A DNA stretch of 12,006 bases. Origin: Spirogloea muscicola. Lineage: Eukaryota > Streptophyta > Zygnematophyceae > Spirogloeales > Spirogloeaceae. Where the stretch lies: NCBI GenBank assembly GCA_009602725.1, contig WELB01000063.1:679964-691969 (forward strand). The letters run 5' to 3'. Both the position numbers and the translations under genes were made by a program. Below are positions 6,809 to 12,006 of the stretch, one piece after another; within the stretch, counting starts at the first letter, position 1; each line of letters starts with the position of its first letter. The notes under the pieces were generated by a model. That model was given only the letters and a program-made list of their open reading frames with translations. It had not been told where the DNA came from and searched no databases.

Positions 6809-7851
6809 TTTCAGGTTGCCCTCCGCTCTGCCCGCGACGGGCTCCTGGCGGTCCACCCCCACATGTCGGAACAGGCCGTTCCTTTCATCCACCTCGCCCA
6901 CACCCCAGACCAGCGTGCCCAGGCACGCTTCTCGGCGCTGGTTGAACACGCGGCCTCCGACCAGGTGGTGGAGCTTCTCCCTTCGGCTGACCTACGAGGG
7001 CGCGCCCGGCTGCTCTCAGCCTCCTCCCCTGGGGCGGCGGCGTGGCTATCAGCGCTTCCACTCCACGCGGCGCTCACTATGCCCGACGAGGTCTTCCGGA
7101 CGGCGGTCCACAGGCTCTTGGGCCTCCTCCCCCCCTGCCTCGTGGGCGTCACTCAATGCGAGTGCGGTGCCCGACACGTTGATCGATCCTGCGGAGCTGG
7201 CCGCCCACATGCTCCGTTGCGCCCACGGGGGCGAGCGGACCGCTTCCCACGACCTCCTGCGCGACGGTATGCAGGGGGTGTTTTCGGAGGCGGGCTTCAA
7301 GGTCGCGGTGGAGAACTCCTCCATCATGCCCATTCAGCTGGGCGCGGACGGCCAGCCCGCGACGCGCCGACCTGGTCGCCATCCCGCCAGGCGGCGGTCC
7401 CCGCATCATCGCTGACGTGGTGACAACTGACTGCATCGACTCCGCCAATCCCACCAGATCGGCGTCGTTTGCAGGGCACGCGGTCGGCCAGGCGGCCCGC
7501 GGCAAGGAGCGAAAATACGCTGATCACCCGGTGGGGGATGAATTCGCGGCCCTGGCGATGGATGTACACGGGGCTTTCGGCAGCCGCTGGCTGGATCTCA
7601 TTCAGCGGCTTGCCCGCCAGGCCATTGATCGGCGGCCGGGTCTGCCAGGGGCGATGCCCGGTTTCAACGCTGCCGGTTCGCTCGCACAAGTCTTCCGCAT
7701 GCGCCTGGCCGTATCGCTTCAACGCTCCCTTGCCCACGCCGTCCACACGCGCGCAGGCCGTGCTATGGCCGCTGCCTCTGGGTCTCGGCGGAGTGCCACT
7801 TTCCCTGCAGCGAGCTACTCAGACCTGATGTTGCTCACTCGTGTGTACTGA
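6800..7851 (+). pseudogene. retroelement C-terminal region (copy B) with two frameshifts
   Basis: Frame 2 opens at 6800 and reads through SEQAVPFIHLAHTPDQRAQ and LRGRARLLSASSPGAAAW to CLVGVTQCECGA. The frame then shifts near 7165-7185 to frame 3 (IDPAELAAHMLRC, SEAGFKVAVENS). It shifts again near 7335-7365 to frame 1 (RADLVAIPPGGGP, ADVVTT, KERKYADH, LAMDVHG, SLAQVFRMRLAVSLQRSL, LMLLTRVY), ending at TGA 7849. All knuckle and endonuclease residues (CxC, H, C, D, K, KY, D-x-H-G) survive across the frames, so the breaks look recent compared with the copy at 10070. The segment before the knuckle (FQVALRSARDGLLAVHPHM) extends further 5' than the minus-strand copy and may be the end of the RT-thumb region. 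A 100-nt 3' UTR follows, then a hairpin. Confidence 0.82.
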
Positions 7852-7950
7852 GCTTCCCTTTGCATCGTTTCTGTGTTCTGCAGTGTTTGGTAGTGTAGTC
7901 CTTTCTCCGGCTCCTCTTTCTTTGGCATTGGACATTGTCCATTCGTTTTT

Positions 7951-7969
7951 GGGCTGGCTTTGCCAGCCC
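7951..7969 (+). repeat. tail hairpin P2, perfect 7-bp stem
   Basis: GGGCTGG CTTTG CCAGCCC is the most perfect stem of the family, 100 nt after the copy B stop. It is preceded by GACATTGTCCATTCGTTTTT. The U-run is upstream and not downstream, so it does not look like an intrinsic terminator. Confidence 0.85.
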
Positions 7970-8005
7970 TCTTCTCTATGGGCGCGCACTTCTCTTTTCG
8001 CGGTC

Positions 8006-8112
8006 CACTTGCGCGCAGACCGCGCTCCGCGGCAGCCTCCGGCTTCCGTCAGGGCGACGTCTTTCCGCCTGCTAGCTATTCAGACTTGCATCTTCTGACT
8101 AGAGGTTACTGT
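8006..8112 (+). pseudogene. truncated coding end (copy C) following hairpin P2
   Basis: It begins CACTTGCGCGCAGACCGCGC (HLRADRA, compare HLRAGRA), shifts frame, then reads ASGFRQGDVFPPASYSDLHL and LTRGY. The normal stop after the final Tyr is TGT instead of TGA. It aligns with the last 35 codons of the other copies and directly follows a hairpin unit. This is the same hairpin to truncated-coding-end order as in the minus-strand array. Confidence 0.75.
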
Positions 8113-8282
8113 TTTTGTCCGATTTGTTTGTGCTCTCCCGAGGGTATTAATGTCACCTTAGGCACCTTAGGTTAGGTCTCTGTATTATGTAGCCTTGTTG
8201 ACTTTGCACTCGCCTCTGCTTGAACTGTGTATTGGCTTGAATTGGCCTCCCTTTCCATTACATGCGCCCTGCGCGCCTTTCT

Positions 8283-8400
8283 CTCTACTGAGAGTCCGCT
8301 TGCTGCTGTCCCAGTCCCTAGCACTCCGGCTCCTTCAGACCTTGTCCATTCCTTTGGGCTGGCCTCTCCCAGCCACCACTTAATCTGGCCGCGCTTGCTG
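8283..8400 (+). repeat. 3' UTR tail fragment with hairpin P3 (8356-8374)
   Basis: It starts CTCTACTGAGAGTCCGCTTG, the coding end and UTR start of the 5206 minus-strand unit. It continues to GACCTTGTCCATTC, hairpin GGGCTGGCCTCTCCCAGCC, then ACCACTTAATCTGGCCGCGC. Apart from a few substitutions it is the same as minus-strand unit H2. The bases after about 8390 (GCGCTTGCTGCTTCC) resemble the start of another coding end (RALAAAS). Confidence 0.75.
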
Positions 8401-8480
8401 CTTCCATTGTTGGTCAATATTCTGTTGGTCTATCTGCTTCCCGCGTGGGCGCCGCGCAGCACGCGCTCCGCCTGCACTCC

Positions 8481-8481
8481 N
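8481..8481. other. undetermined base (n) at the microsatellite edge
   Basis: A single n precedes the TG run, probably a collapsed gap. The real repeat length and the left junction are unknown. Confidence 0.8.
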
Positions 8482-8560
<79 letters not shown>

Positions 8561-8642
8561 GTGTGTGTGTGCGTGTGTGTGTGTGCATGCGTGCGTGCGC
8601 GTGCGTGCGCGCGTGCGCGCGCGCGCGCGCATGCGCGCGCGC
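8482..8642. repeat. TG/CG microsatellite, 161 bp of unbroken purine-pyrimidine alternation
   Basis: (TG)n runs with few interruptions to about 8585, then grades into GCGTGC and pure GCGCGC around ATGCGC. Every step from 8482 to 8642 alternates pyrimidine and purine, the best-known Z-DNA-forming pattern. The CG-rich right half is the strongest part. Reading frames through it give only VC/TH dipeptide repeats and are not genes. Confidence 0.95.
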
Positions 8643-8655
8643 CGGTGTGCGTGCG

Positions 8656-8745
8656 AAGGTGGTCACCACAGACGGGTCCGAGCGAGCGAATTTGGCAATC
8701 TCGATCTTGAAAGGCGGTCACCGCGCTGGCCGAAGTAAGGAAGCA
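8656..8745 (+). pseudogene. endonuclease-core fragment (copy D) right of the microsatellite
   Basis: The frame reads VVTTDGSERANLA, then ILKGGHRAGRSKEA. This aligns with DVVTTYAYDRSHPAQ and IKAGYAVACAARAK of the minus-strand copy and with VVTTDCIDSANPT of copy B. It lacks everything before the core strand and stops (TAA in another frame, no KYADH) right after. It is a short dead remnant abutting the simple repeat. Confidence 0.65.
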
Positions 8746-10069
8746 TAGTGTTCTGATAACTACAACTCGCGGCTGCGTCCTCTGATGAGCCAAATCTGGT
8801 GTTAACTTTATGACGGTTAACTCCTACTTTGGTTGGCCTCCCTGTGTCATCGTTTATTTCGTCTGAGTACCCAAGTCCACCTTCAGGCAAGATGTGGCCG
8901 CCGCCATGCTGGCGTGCCTTGATGACTAATTGGCGTCGTCATGACGTCGACTCCTTGGTCGTCTTAGAGGCGGGCATTCCCCACCTCCACCGGCAGATTG
9001 GGGTCTGAACAAGATTCGTCCGAGTTGGCTGGACATTTCAGCGCAACACAGTAACTACAGATTTTGGCAAGACAACCTCCCCTCATGCGAAGCCCAGGGC
9101 CTCGATAGATGGAGCTTCATGTGCGATATTGACATCTGCTCGGGGAGATCTTGCGATTGGCCACCATCCTAGGCTCTATAGGGCACGGGCACGTGAGCAC
9201 GCGGAGCTGATTGCCTAGCGAAAGTCTCAACAGAATGGCCCGTCATCGCTCCACCAAAGAGAGTACAGTGCAGTTTCATAATGGCGGGCAAGAAACTCAC
9301 TCATGCAGTGTACCTTAAAGTGCATCAAGACATCGGACTTTTTGTTGTGATCTGGATAAGCTCAATGGAGAGGTAATAAGGTATTTTGGGCTCTTGGAAT
9401 AGCGACGGGCCCAGCCTCGTCCATCACAGCTTTGCATTGCAAGCTTTCCCCCAATTGTGTTTCTGGTCTGGCCTGAGGACTTGTTCATTGCAAGGGAGGG
9501 AGGTGGTGAGAGCGAGCGCAGAGAGGAAGGCGCTGGCAATTACAAATAGACCTCTGCTGCACCCAGAAGGGATGTATCTTCCTATGCTCATTAGCAATGC
9601 ATCTGTCAGCTGCTGACGCATTTGTGCAGCGAATTCGCAACTTGACCTCATGAGTCCCGTGGCCAATATGGTATACTGGCCCCAGTACTAATGTAGGCTC
9701 GGTGACTCAGGTCTACAGCATGCAGCCACTTGTTTTGCTGAGATCTTGCTCTTCATTCTGGGGCAACCGCCTTGACCTCGTCCAAGCCTGTTGTGCTAGC
9801 CTTTGAGGCCTTCACTCAGCCCCTTCTGGAAGAAAAGTCTGCTGGGACGAAGGTCGCAGACCATCTTAGAAGGAGAATGTTTCCGACATGTCACACGAGA
9901 TCACGATGGCAACAACAGGTACTCAACATTGAGTTTCTGTGGCCAGGCCGTGGGCTGTGTATAGCATCTGTGCCGAGCTGGACATTGGGAGGAAGCCCTG
10001 TACAGCTGGCTCCTCACAGCGACTGCCTCCTTTTAAAGGCAGTGCGTGAAGTGCTTTCTTCTAGCTAGC
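8746..10069. other. about 1.3 kb with no supported gene
   Basis: No recognisable exon is seen. A short frame 8922-9008 (M-T-N-W-R-R-H-D-V-D) has no known motif. Near 9850-9880 the bases GCAGACCATCTTAGAAGG weakly resemble the KYADHLRE codons of the endonuclease and could be a very old copy. That is too weak to call. Confidence 0.4.
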
Positions 10070-10666
10070 TGGCAAGTAAGTAGCGTAGAGACATTTCCAA
10101 TGTGCTCGATGGGGCCCGAGCGTCGGTTCCACGCGCAGCACGTCGACCTCATAGTCATGGCGCCTGGCCCTCGCCTCATCACCGACGGGGTCACGGTCCT
10201 TTGCCTCCAAGCATCCAGTCCACTCGGCTGAGGAGGCAGGGCACGCCGTTGGTAAGGCTGCTGTCACCAAGAGTGAAAATATGCGGACTGACCGTGCAGG
10301 AGAGGAGTTTGTCGTACTGGCGATCGACTTCCACTGGGCTCTGACATTTTGGTGCTCGACCTCCTCCAGCGGCTTGCGTGGCTAGCGGTGACGAGCCCTA
10401 GGAAAAGGAGGGCTCGTCCAAAGAGGGCGTGGGCAGCAGCTGAATGGCAGCAGGGCGAGCAGCACGGCCGCCGAGTTGCTCGCTCAGGTATACCAACTGT
10501 GCCTCACCATCTCGCCTCACCGTTCACAGGCGTTTGCCGTGCCTTTGCGGGCAGGCTGGTCTTGGCTGCCGCCTCTAGGTTTCGGCGTGGCAAGTCTTGT
10601 CCGGCTGCTGGCCAAAGTGCCATAGGGCTGTTGACTAGAAGTCATTTGAGCACCCACATGAAGTAG
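10070..10666 (+). pseudogene. decayed endonuclease copy (copy E) in several frames
   Basis: Frame 2 reads RRFHAQHVDLIVMAPGP then RLITDGVTVL (compare HARRVDLVATPQAGGP, LTLDVVTT). Frame 3 from 10230 reads EEAGHAVGKAAVTKSENM and EEFVVLAIDFHWAL (compare AGYAVACAARAK, FFPLAIDTHGAL). Frame 2 then reads VLDLLQRLAWLAV, frame 3 ELLAQVYQLCLTIS, and frame 2 again LVLAAASRFRRG and GLLTRSH. At least four frame changes and loss of the KxxKY motif (SENMRTD) mark it as the oldest copy here. The order of blocks is intact, and a hairpin unit follows at 10719, so the coding-end to hairpin arrangement is ancestral. Confidence 0.75.
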
Positions 10667-10717
10667 CCACTTGCCCAGCTGCAATTCCAGCCCCCTTCGC
10701 CCTCATCCTTTTCTTCT

Positions 10718-10736
10718 GGGCTGGCCTTTCACAGCC
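10718..10736 (+). repeat. tail hairpin P4
   Basis: GGGCTGGCCTTTCACAGCC has an imperfect stem (GGCTGG/ACAGCC) and is preceded by CTTTTCTTCT. It lies about 70-80 nt after the end of the decayed copy at 10666, the same distance as in the other copies. Confidence 0.7.
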
Positions 10737-10907
10737 ATAGTCCCTTTCCGAGAGCTTTGTCCTTTCAGCCATTCCCTTATACTGGAAGAGCTGTTGCTTT
10801 CTTACCTCCAACCGCGAGGAAGTGAAAAGTCGGACCTGGACCTATGACGAGGACTGCAGATGCTGAGACGCAAATGAACAGTTGAGAAGAAGCTCTGCTA
10901 TAGAGAA

Positions 10908-10941
10908 CTGTGAAAGGCCCGCCCCAGTATTGGACAAGATC
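10908..10941 (-). repeat. degenerate tail unit, minus orientation
   Basis: The minus strand reads GATCTTGTCCAATACTGGGG, then CGGGCCTTTCACAG. It matches the GACCTTGTCCATTC...GGGCTGGCCTTTCACAG tail of P4. It faces P4 at about 190 bp, so the two tails form an imperfect inverted pair. Confidence 0.55.
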
Positions 10942-11070
10942 CAGAGGGGCGGGGGAGCTCAAAGCACCTTCTAGCAAAGCAGATTGGCTACTATAGATGG
11001 CTGCTCAGCCTTATTTTCAGCTGCAATCTAAATGCAGCAGAAGGAAGATGTAGCTCTTCAAAGGGGCACA

Positions 11071-11112
11071 TCGCCATGCAAGGCCAGCCCGCAAAACGAA
11101 CAAGGCCAGGAA
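11071..11112 (-). repeat. second degenerate tail unit, minus orientation
   Basis: The minus strand reads GGCCTTGTTCGTTTTGCGGG, then CTGGCCTTGCATGGC. The GGCCTTGTTCGTTT stretch and GGGCTGGCCT are recognisable; the closing stem arm is lost. It lies about 170 bp from the previous unit, near the array period. Confidence 0.5.
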
Positions 11113-11473
11113 GGAGTTGTCGAGCAAGGCCTCGCAATAGGAGCCGAGTCCTGCTAGCCTGCAAGTTTGGGGCAACACTGCAAATGCCAGCTACTTGATC
11201 AGTAGAAGTGAACAGCGGACCACGCAGTGGTCAATGACCATACATATCAGGAAGTGGGCAGATCACGCAGCCTTGGGGGTACGCTGTCCCAAGTTGGGCC
11301 TCTTGCGCGTTACAATAGGCTGAGGGAGAGCGCCTGAAGGGAGGTGCTTAAGAGGCCAAAGGAGAGCAAGGAGGGCTAGGAAGCTCTTCCATTGTAAGGC
11401 AATGGCTGTAAGAGAAAGAGACTTTCTACAGCGTTCGGTCCCTAACAGGCAGGTTAGAGCCGAACGCGTCCTT
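11113..11473. other. no supported gene
   Basis: The sequence is moderately GC-rich, with only short frames and no motif I recognise. A 103-codon frame on the minus strand (11574-11263) overlaps the open frame described next and has no recognisable content. Confidence 0.4.
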
Positions 11474-12006
11474 ATGATTGAGTGCTTGGGGAATAGGGAC
11501 AACTCGCCGCGAGGAAGCACTCCGGCACAGCGGAAGACTTGCCCTGTGGCGCTGCCGGCAGGCAGCAGCTCCACCTCCTGGGCACGCGCTGCAGACTTGC
11601 CCCTAGCGGAACGCCGCCAAGGCCTCCATAGCGAGCCGGCGACGAGCCGCGCGGGGCAGCGCTCTACAGCAGCAGGCAGCCGCAGGGCTGCGCCTCTCTC
11701 AGAGCTTCACGGAGTCCCGGGCCTCCGGTCAGGTCTCTCTCTGCTCCGTGCAACAGTCAGTGCTTCTCCGTGCCAGCCTCCCTCCGTAACTTCTGAGACC
11801 GGCTATGCCGTGAAGGTGGCCGAACAGAAGAAGTTGCACAAGTACAAGGACCACCCGGCGGGTGATACCTTTTACCCGCTGGCCATGGAAATCCATGGGT
11901 GTTACGGGGGTCGGTGGTCCTCGTTACTTTCGCTGCTGGCATCTCAAGCTGACCAGCGGCGCCGGGAACAGGGTGCAGCCCTTCCCGGTGGCTCGGTGCC
12001 TTTGGG
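11474..12006 (+). CDS. open frame containing a divergent REL-endonuclease C-terminal fragment, runs off the window
   Basis: Frame 2 is open from ATG 11474 to the window end, 177 codons with no stop. From about codon 107 it reads GYAVKVAEQKKLHKYKDHPA, then GDTFYPLAMEIHGCYGGRW, then SLLSLLASQADQRRR. It aligns with GYAVACAARAKVLKYADH and FFPLAIDTHGALGARW of the minus-strand copy. The KxxKY and E-I-H-G residues are kept. Wording differs so much that it should be another subfamily or a much older copy. The roughly 105 codons before it (Ser/Arg/Ala-rich) do not resemble the endonuclease core, so the DVV strand is absent; they are probably unrelated DNA that happens to be open, or an exon of something else. 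The 3' end is outside the window. Confidence 0.6.
   Translation, partial: MIECLGNRDNSPRGSTPAQRKTCPVALPAGSSSTSWARAADLPLAERRQGLHSEPATSRAGQRSTAAGSRRAAPLSELHGVPGLRSGLSLLRATVSASPCQPPSVTSETGYAVKVAEQKKLHKYKDHPAGDTFYPLAMEIHGCYGGRWSSLLSLLASQADQRRREQGAALPGGSVPL

Noticed and set aside
6431-6949. 172-codon minus-strand frame
   Set aside because: It is antisense to the plus-strand tail unit P1 and copies A and B, whose sense frames align with the endonuclease. It has no motif of its own.
7951-7969. Intrinsic bacterial-type terminator
   Set aside because: The stem has no downstream T-run, recurs in an ordered retroelement context, and the window is eukaryotic.
8227-8793. Frames of 137-173 codons through the microsatellite (poly Val-Cys or Thr-His)
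   Set aside because: They exist only because TG/CA repeats lack stop codons; dipeptide repeats across an n are not coding evidence.
9772-10068. 98-codon plus-strand frame with KVADHLRR
   Set aside because: One short match to the KYADHLRE motif, without the neighbouring blocks in order, is too weak to call a retroelement copy.

Overview
This looks like nuclear DNA of a green alga, probably chlorophycean. The reasons are split genes with GT...AG introns, a GC-rich Gly-coding exon, a long TG/CG microsatellite, a TGTAA motif downstream of one gene, and many decayed copies of one retroelement. There is no bacterial gene packing. The single n at 8481, beside the microsatellite, looks like an assembly gap. 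The species cannot be named from the sequence alone.

Region 1 (1-2.6 kb) is genic. It holds the 3' end of a glycine-rich membrane-type protein gene (2-444, with a 35-nt microexon) and the catalytic part of a GT61/DUF563-type glycosyltransferase gene (exons 928-1183, 1491-1892 and 2120 to about 2593, all joined in phase 0). A GAGTT-rich tract and a palindromic GCTCAGC cluster follow it. Region 2 (2.8-4.7 kb) has no gene I can support.

Region 3 (4.7-8.75 kb) is a nest of fragments of one retroelement family. Each fragment is the C-terminal part of an RT-type polyprotein: a CxC...HxxxC zinc knuckle followed by a restriction-enzyme-like (REL, PD-(D/E)XK-type) endonuclease. One long copy reads on the minus strand (6430 to 5453) with an intact frame. 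A frameshifted copy and several pieces read on the plus strand (6607-8112). Each coding end is followed 65-100 nt later by a conserved hairpin, GGGCTGG...CCAGCC. On the minus strand, three to four such coding-end plus hairpin units run head to tail every 190-240 bp. On the plus strand the hairpin is followed repeatedly by the next, differently 5'-truncated coding end. A 161-bp strictly alternating purine-pyrimidine tract (8482-8642) separates these from another endonuclease fragment.

Region 4 (8.75-12 kb) is mostly non-coding. It holds a badly decayed fourth copy (about 10070-10666) with its own hairpin, two degenerate tail units in the opposite orientation, and a divergent copy of the endonuclease domain that runs off the window end in an open frame.

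The most notable item is the tandem 3'-end/hairpin architecture. It suggests an element that recognises a structured 3' tail and has repeatedly inserted into, or beside, existing tails.
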